The notes under the pieces were generated by a model, which had not been told where the DNA came from, did no database searches, and worked only from the letters and a program-made list of their open reading frames with translations. Shown piece after piece: positions 48,801 through 60,271 of a stretch of DNA of 64,000 bases (the stretch's first letter is position 1; each line of letters starts with the position of its first letter). Source of the DNA: Caprella mutica. Lineage: Eukaryota; Arthropoda; Malacostraca; Amphipoda; Caprellidae. A program made the position numbers and the translations under genes. The stretch lies in contig CANNZV010001446.1 of the NCBI GenBank assembly GCA_947561585.1, forward strand, positions 62,001 through 126,000. Direction: 5' to 3'.

Positions 48801-49065
48801 ATTATAATAGGGAATTTATATCATAGAGTTTCAAAATTGTAAATATTCGTGCTGGTACTTTGTTAGGAGAAATGTATTTTTAGCATAAGAATACCAATTG
48901 CAAGCCTCGAGTAATGCGTTTTCCAAGCCACTGTATCACGTTACCATCGTTATTCATGCCTGATAAGAGAGTAGCAATTTGAACCTGATGCAATAACCTC
49001 ATTGCGAACATCTCTACGGTGGGATAAAGAACAAATGGGAATATGTAACTGCATGACTCCATTTT
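45891..49065 (-). repeat. Dispersed repeat R1, copy 2, interrupted
   Basis: This is the reverse-oriented partner of 240-1,560. The match is interrupted: about 46,446-48,095 is unmatched and holds a mariner relic, and 48,300-48,890 is much longer than the corresponding 170 bp in copy 1. The exon-like segment is retained on the minus strand near 48,950-49,015 (FAMRLLHQVQIATLLSGM). Confidence 0.75.
46690..47605 (+). pseudogene. Tc1/mariner transposase pseudogene
   Basis: A nearly full-length but broken transposase. Around 46,780-46,860 GRPRSSRMPNTVNAVRARLW matches the inter-domain region. Near 47,025-47,050 IIFSEENF stands where the family has FSDE, so the first catalytic Asp reads as Glu. From 47,160 comes SSVMVWTAISRTWKSLLNLF, and near 47,315-47,345 FQKDGSPSHTS holds the second catalytic Asp. 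In another frame, SSDLNPMDFCIWSLLEAG near 47,405-47,450 holds the third. Several frameshifts and stops separate the blocks. It lies within the unmatched part of repeat R1 copy 2. No terminal repeats were identified. Confidence 0.82.
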
Positions 49066-49565
49066 GAAACTACTTCGTGTCGAAATTGCATCTACTGCAA
49101 TGGAAGACTTAATTTATAAAATTACTTTTATTCAATATTTAAGTCATCCCTATCTATTAGTAACAGTCATTTTTATCAGGTATAATTTAGAGAGTTACCA
49201 TCATCTGCCTAAATAATCTAATATAAAATAGTAAAATATTCTCTTCCTATCAATTGATAGAAGTGCAATCAATTCATAGGATTAACTCGTTCCTCCTTCA
49301 TTCGAAGCTTTACTTAAGAACCAACAGACGCTCTTAGTCCGAAAATAAGACAGCGTAGAATATAAATGAAGGCAAATTAGTGTTGTCGAAAGACGGATGG
49401 ATTTGCCGAGAGTCTTAAGCTATAACAGCGGCCTTCAGCTTTCTAAATAAGAGCGAGAAAAAAATTGATGGAGGTAAAGAAAGATCCCTCAACTGTTAAA
49501 TTATGAATATTACATCGTACTGCTAATATAGTTTAAAAAAAACATTTCCAATTTTCTCTCCATCG
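49066..49565. other. Noncoding stretch
   Basis: No gene recognised. 49,310-49,450 is somewhat less AT-rich but has no readable homology. Confidence 0.35.
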
Positions 49566-49797
49566 CTCAGTGTTTCCTCTCTCACCATCACTCAGTGTTT
49601 CCTCTCTCTCTCTCCATCACTCAGTGTTTCCTCTCTCTCTCTCCATCACTCAGTGTTTCCTCTCTCCATCACTCAGTGTTTCCTCTCTCCATCACTCAGT
49701 GTTTCTTCTCTCCATCACTCAGTGTTTCCTCTCTCCATCACTCAGTGTTTCCTCTCTCCATCACTCAGTGTTTCCTCTCTCCATCACTTTGTTTTCC
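49566..49797. repeat. 23-bp minisatellite
   Basis: About ten units of tcactcagtgtttcctctct plus cca. Two early units are lengthened by extra ct dinucleotides. Frames in all three phases are open through it and are not genes. Confidence 0.95.
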
Positions 49798-50872
49798 CTT
49801 CACTTTGTTTTTTCCTCCAAATGAGATCCAGACCGCAAAGTGCATAATTTACTCGGATTTAATCATCGCATGAGAGTTGGAGGATAAAATCAGAGAGGAG
49901 ATTGTCTTTACGGTTATAATCAGCGATGATTGAATGAACTCAGGAATATCGCACAGGATTATGAATGTAAGCTGGGGTATAAAATGAGATATCTCTACTT
50001 CAATTAGATGATAAGTTATAATCTAACTCCAATTTAAAATTGGGGAGGAAGAAAACAGATTTATATTGTAACTAGTTAGGATAGAAAGGTATAATTGTAA
50101 GTTTGATTTTCAATTGAGTATAAATTATTTTTTAAGAGTAAAGCATTGTTTTGTTTCTTAACCCTTTACTAATACTCTATAAATTATTGTTTCTCATGAT
50201 TTATTGCAAAATATCATTGATAAATAATTCCAGTTAGAGGATTTATTTTCATATTTCTTTTGCGGATACATACACTTTTTGTAATATGTAAAAAGTGAGG
50301 CTATTTTCAATGATTTTAGTATAACAAATAACATAATCTATGAGACTATGTCTTATTTTTTAATTTAAGAAACTGTACCGTGATTAAGAGACCTATGACT
50401 CATATTGTCTATAATATTCATTGCAATGAATTGTGAATTGCTTTACCTGTGCAGCTTTTGGGATTGAATCCACATATATATTATACTATTTTACCATAGA
50501 AAATGTAAGAGATTAACATAAATATTAGTCATTTTTCTATTTCAGTGGAGATAAATATCTATATATTCTGATATGAATGTAAATGTGTGGAGTAAATAAA
50601 TATAATAATTTTTACGTCACTTCGTATTGTTTATCTGAGGTGAAAAACCATTATGCCTTTTCATCAAGAACAGCTTCAATGTTCTTTCAACTATATAAGT
50701 TTTTTTTTAACTTTGATGTTAATAGTTACATGCTCTTCCTTATATGATCAAAATTGTAGAAAGTAGAGTCATGTCTCTCTTCACATGTCACTCTCCACAT
50801 GTAAAGAAAAGTAACTCAAATACTCTTAGTATTCTCCGTAGATTTTATTTCGTAGAATGAATTTAATAATAA
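49798..50872. other. Noncoding stretch
   Basis: AT-rich with no gene recognised. A half MITE-A-like arm (cttccttatatgatcaaaat) lies near 50,735. Confidence 0.35.
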
Positions 50873-51145
50873 CAATGTACATAAAATATTATTAATGTAC
50901 ATAAAATATTATTAATGTACATAAAATACTATTAATGTACATAAAATATTATTAATGTACATAAAATATTATTAATGTACATAAAATACTATTAATGTAC
51001 ATAAAATATTATTAATGTACATAAAATATTATTAATGTACATAAAATATTATCAATGTACATAAAATATTATTAATGTTCATTAAATATAAATAATGTAC
51101 ATAAAAAAATGATAATGTACACAAAATAAAAATAATGTATATGAA
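50873..51145. repeat. 20-bp minisatellite
   Basis: About 13 units of aatgtacataaaatattatt. A t-to-c variant (aaatactatt) recurs every third unit twice. The last three or four units are diverged. Confidence 0.93.
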
Positions 51146-52040
51146 ATAACTGACACGACATTCAAATAATTACTCTGCAATAATTGACACGACGCTAATT
51201 CAGTCAAAATTTCCTTTCTTTTCAATAATGTAGTCATCTAAAGCAGTAAATTGAGAAATAAAAACAGTTAATTCTTAGAAATAATAGAAATTAAAATATA
51301 ACACAACTTTTTAAAACCTTTCTTAATGTAACTATATAAATTATTCGGGATGAATCTTTAAAAAGATGTAAAATACAAACATAGATGGACAAATAATTAT
51401 TTTTCAATATTACGATAAAAACGAGATCCCAAATAACTTTGGGAAGTGTCAACTTATAAATATATATATGGCAGTACATGAAAATATCCTATACCAAATG
51501 AAATTTAGAAAATAAAATATAGTCTCAACTTTTGGCTCAGTGCTTACTCTGTAATAATATTTTCTGGGACCTTAGATCTTTTAGAGCCTTAGCTGAGGAT
51601 CCTCTCAGAATCCCCTCTAAATTACTTCAGAGTTAAGTGATGCTCTTCTGTATGCTATTTAATGAAAGAATAAAGATGCAACATAGTGTCTTTTGGAGTT
51701 GATGGGAATGAAGTAATCATTTCAGTAGAGCTTTTGGAGTGATTTTTCTATTTATTTCCTTTATAAAATTTATTAAATATTTATATTTACTATTGAATTT
51801 AATGAAAGAATTAGATGAAAATCATTGAATTGAATTAATTTCAACATCATTTATGTATATGGTCTTCGAATGAAATTGTTCATATGTTTTCTATTTCACA
51901 AAACTATTGCATTTCTAGAATGATTCAAAGTTTAAATTTAATTCAACAAATTAAAAAAATAAACCTTAATTTCCTATAATTCCATGAAAAATTCAAATAA
52001 ATGTATTTAAGTTGAATATGTTCTATATATATATTTAAAG
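51146..52040. other. Noncoding stretch
   Basis: AT-rich with nothing recognised. Confidence 0.35.
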
Positions 52041-52375
52041 TCATGTCACTCTCTACATGTCATCCTCTACATGTCACCCTCTACATGTCACCCTCTACAT
52101 GTCAATTTCTCTCTGTCACCCCTACATGTCACTCTCTACATGTCACTCTCTACATGTCACCCTCTACATGGCACTTTCTCTCTGTCACCCCTACATGTCA
52201 CTCTCCACATGTCACCTTCTATAGGTCACTCTCTACATGTCACACTCTATATGTCACCTTCTACATGGCACTCTCTCTCTCTCTGTCACCCCTACATGTC
52301 ACTCTCTACATGTCACCCTCTACATGTCACTCTCTCCATGTCACCCTCTACATGTCACCCTTTACATGTCTACCT
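52041..52375. repeat. 14-bp minisatellite
   Basis: Units of acatgtcaccctct and acatgtcactctct, with longer variants containing tttctctctgtcacccct. About 22 units. The 140-codon and shorter frames across it are repeat artefacts. Confidence 0.93.
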
Positions 52376-53617
52376 CTTTCCTCATCACTTCTGGTTACAT
52401 GTCTTCACACTCTAACAAACGGAGGCAGATTTCTTGTTCTAACTAAAGATTCTACAAACAAATAGTTTGACTGTTCTGAAGTAATTACCTCATCATCAAA
52501 CTAACTGACTAAGAGACCAAATGTCAAATTAAATGAAGAGCACAAACTTGAATATATTCCACTGTTTTGATCTAAGTAACCCAAAGAGCAATTTATGGTG
52601 GGGCCAACGAAGAATAAGAGAGAAACTTTGTATGTATCTATATTTTGTCAGTAAATTTCATTAGCATTATAATTATTATTCAATCACTAGAAAAGGTTTT
52701 TGACCAACTTTAATTAGATTCTAAACATTTACCTATAAATTTCCCCTTTTCTTAATGAATTAATACTTGTAAGAGTTTACATTGTTTTACAAGTTAATGC
52801 AATTCCAACTTTCTCTGGTAACTTTGAGAATATATTAATCAAATGCCTACATAGATTATAGTCTTATTCAGCATTTTAAATATCTTTAGTTTCAGCATTC
52901 AAACCATAAATTCAACAGAGATTCTCTCTCTCCATCATCTAGACTGAATATATTAAAGTAACTTACGAGCTCCAATCTTTCCCAAGTAACTTTTTATCCT
53001 CGTATTTCTTTGCTTAAAAGTTGCGATACGCAAGTGGTCGAGAGTCTGGAAAATTGCATTCTAGAATCTAGGGTTTTTCTCTATTCAGAGTCCACTTTAA
53101 TAAATTACGTTTTAAATAGTAAATTATATATGAAAGCAGTGCATAGGTGAATTAATAGGCGTTTTTCCTGGCCTATTAATTTTGTAGGTCTTAACTGAAA
53201 TAATTACATACTTATGTAATTAATTACCTACTAGAGAAACAGTTTAGTGAAAAGTACAAAATTAACCTCCTACTTTATTTTATTACTTAAGTAACTATCT
53301 GCGAAATATACCCATGAGATATAAATAACACCAACTAAAATTCATTTGACACTTTAATTTGTAACTTCAGTACAATTTATGATTTACTAATGAATCTTCC
53401 TTAATATTTATGTCTCCATTCTTTTATGTTTGCCTCACCGCAATATTTGTACTGTGCGTAATTAATTTCGTTAACAATGGTGCTAGGAATCCCCAGAGAG
53501 ATAAAATAATGTCTTTGAAGGCGCTTTGATCTCACTAGGTACAAACCTAACAATCCTTAATTATTTGTGGTGGTGTGGGGAACAAATGACAAATGTGATT
53601 TGTTGGTTTTACTTAAT
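52376..53617. other. Noncoding stretch
   Basis: No gene, transposon end or repeat recognised. Confidence 0.35.
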
Positions 53618-54230
53618 AATAATAAATATTACAGGGCTAATAAATATTATAGAGTTAATAAATATTACCGGGCTAGTAAATATTACAGGGATAATAAATA
53701 TTACCGGGCTAATAAATATTACCGGGCTAATAAATATTACAGGGCTAATAAATGTTACAGGGCTAATAAATATTACAGGGTTAATAAATATTACAGGGCT
53801 AATAAATATTACAGGGCTAATAAATATTACAGGGTTAATAAATATTACCGGGCTAATAAATATTACCGGGCTAATAAATATTACAGGGCTGATAAATATT
53901 GCAGGACTAATAAATATTACAGGGCTAATAAATATTACAGGGCTAATAAATATTATAGGGTTAATAAATATTACAGGGCTAATAAATATTACAGGGCTAA
54001 TAAATATTACAGGGTTAATAAATATTACAGGGCTAATAAATATTACAGGGCTAATAAATATTACAGGGCTAATAAATATTATAGGGTTAATAAATATTAC
54101 AGGGCTAATAAATATTACAGGGTTAATAAATATTACAGGGCAAATAAATATTACAGGGCTAATAAATATTATAGGGTTAATAAATATTACAGGGCTAATA
54201 AATATTACAGGGCTAATAAGTATTACAGTA
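53618..54230. repeat. 18-bp minisatellite, about 34 units
   Basis: The unit is aataaatattacagggct. The variable positions are acagg/accgg/atagg and ggct/ggtt. Because 18 is a multiple of three, two frames stay open for over 230 codons (INITGL and NKYYRA repeats). These are not credible genes. Units ending ggtt recur at fairly regular spacing, suggesting block duplications. Confidence 0.96.
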
Positions 54231-55323
54231 AAACAGTGAACTATAAATTGTATCGGCTATATATTATCTGACACATACACATACAAATAATAACATCTTT
54301 AAATAATACTATGTGTGTAACAATATCAACAATAATTTAATAATAGATTCCCTTTCCACTTCATAATAATTAATTATTTGATTTATCCCTAATAACTAAA
54401 TATATTCGATTAATCTATAATAATTTATTTATTCGAATTATTTCTAGTAATTAATAATATATTGGATTGAAGAAAATATTAATTATATTTATCAGGAACA
54501 GAACTTTTGAAGGGTTCTGTCATTATTAAAGGATAGTATAAATAGCTAAATAATTCGATTAGGGATTTAAAAATTGTGCTTTCAAACGTTAGATATTTTT
54601 TTTCCAATGAAATATTATTTCAATGAATGATATTTGTGACTTTCCACTGACAAGTCTCACCAATTATTTGGAGACAGACAATATTCACTTGACGCAATCA
54701 ATGCACAGCAAATTGGTCCGTGCGGAGCTTGTTTGTCCAATAGAAAATGACGCAAATTGGACACTTCTCTCGATATTTCGACGAATCGACTTCATCAGCC
54801 AACCTCAATGTTATCTCTTATATAAAATGGTGAGTTTTATTGCAGAGATAAGTCAAAGGGGTGAAATTATTTAATGTTAATATAGTTATCAAATACTTAT
54901 ATGTACTAAATAATTTAACCCTGGAGCAACCAACAGGCGTGATAGGTCCATTCTGTATATAGATTCAAACGTTAAAAACTAATAGACAAGAGTTGCTGAT
55001 ATTCCGTGGCTTTAGTTGTCTATGATATATATATAAATATCAATAACAAAAAGGCAACAAGATTTGTTTTATTTAGTTTTATATCCTTAGTTAAAATGCG
55101 GGCCTCTGCCACCCGGGTGAAATAAGATCGCTTCTGCATCACATTTTGCATCAAACTAGGGAAAAGCTCATGGAGGAATATTAACAAATGAGAGACCACC
55201 CATTCTAAGATCAATTTATTGCAGTTCGATTTATTCAGTACAAAATTCAAACTAGAGAAGGAGATGTTATTTTTGCTCTTCCAAGAAAGACATCTAAGAT
55301 GCGCTGCAACGACTGTCAAGAGA
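54231..55323. other. Noncoding stretch
   Basis: An 83-codon frame (54,623-54,874) and a 106-codon minus-strand frame (55,020-55,340) match nothing I know with confidence. At about 55,128-55,175 the plus strand reads RFCITFCIKLGKSS, which resembles the start of mariner transposases and may be a relic. Confidence 0.35.
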
Positions 55324-55928
55324 GCATTAGTAGCGATCATAGTGTGAATCTATACATTAGTAACGATCATAGTGTGAATCTATGCATTAGTAGCGATCAT
55401 AGTGTGAATCTATGCATTAGTAGCGATCATAGTGTGAATCTATGCATTAGTAGCGATCATAGTGTGAATCTATGCATTAGTAGCGATCATAGTGTGAATC
55501 TATGCATTAGTAGCGATCATAGTGTGAATCTATGCATTAGTAGCGATCATAGTGTGAATCTATGCATTAGTAGCGATCATAGTGTGAATCTATGCATTAG
55601 TAGCGATCATAGTGTGAATCTATGCATTAGTAGCGATCATAGTGTGAATCTATGCATTAGTAGCGATCATAGTGTGAATCTATGCATTAGTAGCAATCAT
55701 AGTGTGAATCTATGCATTAGTAGAGATCATAGTGTGAATCTATGCATTAATAGCGGTCATAGAGTGAATTTATGCATTAGTAGCGATCATAGTGTGAATC
55801 TATGCATTAGTAGCGATCATAGTGTGAATCTATGCATTAGTAGCGATCATAGTGTGAATCAATGCATTAGTAGCGATCATAGTGTGAATCTATGCAATAG
55901 TTGCAATCATAGTGTGAATCTATGCAAT
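55324..55928. repeat. 30-bp minisatellite, about 20 units
   Basis: The unit is agtagcgatcatagtgtgaa followed by tctatgcatt. The central units are identical; substitutions cluster in the first two units and the last eight. The 214-codon frame (repeat ISSDHSVNLC) is a repeat artefact because the period is a multiple of three. Confidence 0.96.
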
Positions 55929-56768
55929 CAGTGTAGAGAATAAAATAAAACTGAAATATTTTGAGCACATCACTTCAATATATGGTCTGATAATTGAATT
56001 TTTAAAGAAGCTTTCAACTATAAAATTATGTACGGCCCATGAGACCCTATACTGGTCTCTGAGCTTATATATTTTTTCTGATCTTCCTAGGGTTAATAAA
56101 CAATACATTCCTTATTTTTTAATCGTACATCAGATGTCTTAGTAAACACCGTTTCGGCTATTTCCTTGTCGTCTAAATAAATGGGGTTTCAGACGTCTGA
56201 ATCCTAATGATAAATAATAGCAGCAATTCGTAGTGTCTGAAGGTCATTAGTGTGTCATTTTTCAGTCTAGGCCTAGTATTCGAATAAGAAAGGAATTCAA
56301 ATTCTGTTTCAACCCCACGAAAATAATTTATCTTCACATTCTACAATAGATTGTTTTTGATTTCTGTTACATCTGTATTTTTCTCAAAGGTATTTATATT
56401 TCTGTCCATTAATAAAAATACAGAAGTTCTACTTATGATAATTCATTCATCCATTATTTAATAATGAAGGAAAATTGTTGAATATAAATATTACTTATAT
56501 GTATAAGGTTTTATTATTTAAATAAGATATTCAGAACATTATTACAGTTCACCAACTTTTTCATTATATATGAAACAGGTCGTAAATTATTCATATGATA
56601 TAGTATTGAAATTTAGATACATTTTTGATACTAAAACGTACATCAATTATGTAAAAGCTGAAAGTGAAATAAATATTTCGAATTTTAATATGGATGTTCA
56701 CAATCTTAGACTATTGTTTGAATTTGATATTGTTTAAAGTGAAAAATATTTTTTTTTTAATTCAGTTA
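55929..56768. other. Noncoding stretch
   Basis: AT-rich with nothing recognised. Confidence 0.35.
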
Positions 56769-56955
56769 TGGTCGGTTCCGAATTGTACAACAATTCCACG
56801 TCTCAATAATACAATATTCTTATACAATGTAAAAGAATAAAATTTATTATAAATAATATTGAAATTTTCAATTTAGTATTTTATCAATTGAAATAATATA
56901 AAAGTTAATCTTTTATCGAAAATGTGGAGCCGGACGAAAATTCGGAACTTGCCCT
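56769..56955. mobile_element. MITE-A copy 9, degraded
   Basis: The right arm (tcgaaaatgtggagccggac, then ggaacttgccct) matches the family. The left arm begins near gtcggttccgaattgtacaa and is worn. Confidence 0.6.
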
Positions 56956-57386
56956 GATCAAATCAATTGATGGTCAAATTTCAAAATTGATAATTGTTTA
57001 ACGTTTTAAATATGAATTTTAATAACATTTTATTTCATAAAAATTTTACTTCTTTACAGTGTTTTGAATATGAATTTGAATAGTATTTTAGTTCATAAAA
57101 TACATGTCAATGAGTTAATAAATTTATATATATCTTGGTAAATAAACGTACCAAAAACTGTTCAGGTTGTTTTTTCTCAAGTCTTTTAAAATAAAATGAC
57201 TGACTCAAAGTTGGAAGGCAAATGAACCAGGAAGTCTTGAACTAATTCAAACTCTACATTTCACTCACTGCAAAGAACTGTTAAAAAAATATACGAACTT
57301 TAGGGATAAAACAAATAAATCGTACCTGTGGCTATCCTACTCTTTATTTTTTATCTTTTCAGTAAACACTCGAAAACCTACCGATT
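56956..57386. other. Noncoding stretch
   Basis: AT-rich with nothing recognised. Confidence 0.35.
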
Positions 57387-57620
57387 GTGACCTTTTTTCT
57401 TCTTTATCTTGATTTTTTTATCTTGATTTCGTTTTTTTTATTTCGTTTTTATTTTTATTTCTTTTTTATTTTTATTTTTTCTTCATTTATATTTTTTTAT
57501 CTCTATTTCGTTTTTATTTTTATCTCTATTTCTTTTTTATCTTTATTTATTTTATCTCTATTTATTTTTTTGTCTTTAATTATTTTTATTCAATTTTTAT
57601 CTTTATATATTCTTTAGCTT
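57387..57620. repeat. T-rich simple repeat
   Basis: Degenerate tttttatctttattt-like words. The hydrophobic 76-codon frame across it is low-complexity and not a gene. Confidence 0.8.
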
Positions 57621-57649
57621 TGATTTCTTTTCGCAATGGAGAGGTATAA

Positions 57650-58149
57650 CCCTTTGTTGCATATGTGTCACAATTGTGACAGTTTTATAAGTCTCATTAT
57701 AAGGTAACTATTCTTAACAGTAGAAATACCAAGAAGTCAATTTGACTGTTTATTACTTTTCAAACACTAATATTTTATAAATAGTCATCGTTAGATACTT
57801 GAATTACTTTTATTTTTAATATCAGAATACACTCTCTTCTGATGTTAATCATAATTCAAGTATCTACCAATAATGAATCATTTGATAAAAATGTAGGAAA
57901 GTAAAAAGCAGTCAAATTGACTGCTAGGTAGTTCTAGCGTTATTTGATTTCTAACCAACATGAGAAGTTTGATCAACCTCTCATTAACCTTCTGTTAACT
58001 GTTAACCAGACATAATTGAGACAACCATTGAGACGTAATTCTATGTAACTTATACAATTTTCTATTTAATTATTATTATATAATTATGATCTAAAGGAAT
58101 ATACATTTGAAATATTATGGTAGAATTTTAACCCTAAAGGTAAAAAGGG
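57650..58149. mobile_element. TTAA-type MITE, about 500 bp
   Basis: The left end is ccctttgttgcatatgtgtc after ATAA (a one-base change from TTAA). The right end is taaaaaggg before TTAA at 58,150-53. The CCCTTT start and TTAA target fit piggyBac-like elements. A long palindrome occupies the middle. It is noncoding. Confidence 0.55.
57716..57941. repeat. 226-bp imperfect palindrome
   Basis: Outer arms carry agtcaatttgactg and its inverse cagtcaaattgactgc; inner arms carry agatacttgaatta and taattcaagtatct. The whole can fold into one long hairpin inside the TTAA-type element. Confidence 0.75.
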
Positions 58150-59699
58150 TTAATAATATTAATACTTTACTTTATTCTTACCTTAATATTTTTTTTTTTT
58201 TTTTTTCAAAGACAATACTTTTCCATTAAAAACCTTAATTAATATCGATAGGGGATGTGTATATATAAATAATTATTATTTTGTGCATTAAATAAAAACG
58301 ACTTAGTAGAATCATAATCTTATAAGGTGAATAATAATTATTGAGGAAGATAAAAGGATAAAATCTACACATTATGTACAATAGATAGGTCATTAAGCTG
58401 ACAAATTAAAAACAAATCCATCATTCTGAAACTTTATTCCTATGAATATTTCATCCATCAAACTGAAATTTTAGATGAATATATCATTTTGATATTTAAA
58501 TATGGTTTAGATTTAGTCGACACGAGCAGATTTACATCAGCTCTGCGGAATTACTTGGTCACTATCTTTAATTATATTGAAATTATTAATGTATATCACA
58601 AACTTCTTGAAAGTACCCCAAAGAATTTAATCCTCTAAATGTGTCCTCTGGTTACTTATTAACTTAATAAAAGCGCTCTGACTTGTAATAATCAACTTTG
58701 ACAATGGAAACGCAAGGCAAATGCAAATGATATGTACATCACTCAGTTCATATGATAGCAATTTGGAAAAAATGAAACACAACTCGCACATTATTCACCT
58801 GAAACTTAAATAATAAAGTAAACTGGGGAGTGAAGCAAGGCCTCCTGTACCAACTAGACCTGCAACAGTCGTCAGTAAAATGCAAGGATGGAACAGTGAG
58901 ATGAATGATAGTTTGATTCAATTCAGAAGATGAAGGATTGATTAAATTGATTCAAAATGATAGAATGCAATGTGAATAAATTACCAAACTATTAATGGAT
59001 GAATCCGTACTAACAGTTTTTTGAGAAACGATGTTAGTGATTGAATCTTTAGATGTGAAGATTGACATAATATAAATATTAAATAGAACATATATATGCA
59101 ATATATAGCTATGGATATTAAATCAAAACTTAAATATACTATATAGATGCCAAAATATAAAATTAATGAATAATATAAATATTGATAGTTACGTAAGGAA
59201 AAACTATTCAATAGAAATAATTCTCTTGGTGAGAATTTTTGCCCAGTTAAAATTCTAGAAAAGGTTCCGATGAACATTAGTCCTGCTTATTATGATGATG
59301 CATAGATATTGAACTGTTAACGATCACCAGTAGATAGTAATGAATTGTTTTTTTATTTTCCACATCACCAGAAAATACATTATTTTTTATATATGCATTA
59401 AATATATTAATACTGGACAGTAACATATATTTATATAAGTTCTTTCTTTGTTGGTTCCCTATTTACGAAAATTTTATATTCCATTTTTTTTAGTTATAGA
59501 ATTTCGTTGCTTATAAAAAGTTTTAATTTTCATATATATTTTATAAGTTAGTTTCTTTGTAAGAAATTAGTATGAAAATCACGTACCAAGTAATCCATTC
59601 CCTAAGTTTCTTTGTCATCTTTCTGAAAATAGAATTTTCATATCTATATATTAATACAAAAGCGTGTATGTCGCTAATTATATAGAAATTAGTGGTTTT
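58150..59699. other. Noncoding stretch
   Basis: No gene recognised. Near 58,815-58,880 the plus strand reads NWGVKQGLLYQLDLQQSS, faintly like a reverse-transcriptase motif but too short to call. Confidence 0.35.
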
Positions 59700-59890
59700 T
59701 AAGTGTAGGTATGGGAAGTAAAGGTGGAGGAAGTGAAGGTGAGGAAACAAAGGTGGGGGAAGTGAATGTGGGGGAAGTAAAGGTGAGAAAACAAAGGTGG
59801 GGGAATTGAATGTGGGGGAAGTAAAGGTGAGGAAACAAAGGTGGGATAAGTGTTGGTAGGGGAACTGTTGGTTTGGGAGGAGTTGGTTGG
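59700..59890. repeat. Purine-rich degenerate minisatellite
   Basis: Words such as gtgggggaagtaaaggtgag and gaaacaaaggtgg alternate with a period near 37 bp, with drift toward the right end. The strand is strongly A/G-biased. Minus-strand proline/phenylalanine-rich frames are artefacts. Confidence 0.88.
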
Positions 59891-60075
59891 GGACCAAAAT
59901 CGACTTTATTAGTATTGATTAATACAATTGATATATCTAGTTATATGCATGCTTCTAAATGCTTAATATTTACCGTATAACGTTACCTAAATTATAATGA
60001 GGCTTTATAAGTTGAAGTGTGGACATCACTATAAGAACATCACCCTCATATATTTCTATCTTTTACTGAATATTA

Positions 60076-60271
60076 GGGTAATTTCCAAGTTATAGGATTG
60101 TTCCTCCTTGTCGATCAAATTAGAAAAAATAGTTGATAATTATTATGCTACGGTATCCACAATACCTGCTGGCATCATGTATACCAACTTATATAAAAGT
60201 TAAATAATAATTAATAACTTTTTCTTATTTGATCGAAAATAGAGAATAATTCGATAACTCTGAACTCACCC
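60076..60271. mobile_element. MITE-A copy 10
   Basis: It starts gggtaatttccaagttatag after TA and ends gataactctgaactcaccc before TA. The inner ttgtcgatcaaattagaaaa pairs with tttcttatttgatcgaaaat. The centre holds the ggtatcc/tatacc core seen in copy 6. At 196 bp both TA flanks are present. Confidence 0.85.

Noticed and set aside
52043..52465. 140-, 114- and 69-codon overlapping frames
   Set aside because: All three frames are open across the 14-bp acatgtcaccctct array, so the openness reflects repeat composition.
53526..54271. Open frames of 237 and 234 codons (INITGL and NKYYRA repeats)
   Set aside because: They are read-through of an 18-bp tandem array in more than one frame, with no non-repetitive domain.
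54918..54960. Possible piggyBac-type end (ttaaccctggagcaacc)
   Set aside because: No matching inverted end with TTAA was found nearby.
55324..55928. CRISPR array
   Set aside because: 30-bp units are directly adjacent without spacers.
55299..55943. 214-codon frame with ISSDHSVNLC repeats
   Set aside because: Product of a 30-bp minisatellite. Unit variation is not biased to third codon positions as far as I can see, and there is no signal peptide or flanking domain.
57387..57617. 76-codon hydrophobic frame
   Set aside because: T-rich simple sequence always encodes Phe/Leu/Ile runs.
58815..58880. Reverse-transcriptase-like peptide (GVKQG)
   Set aside because: A five-residue resemblance without neighbouring RT motifs is not enough.
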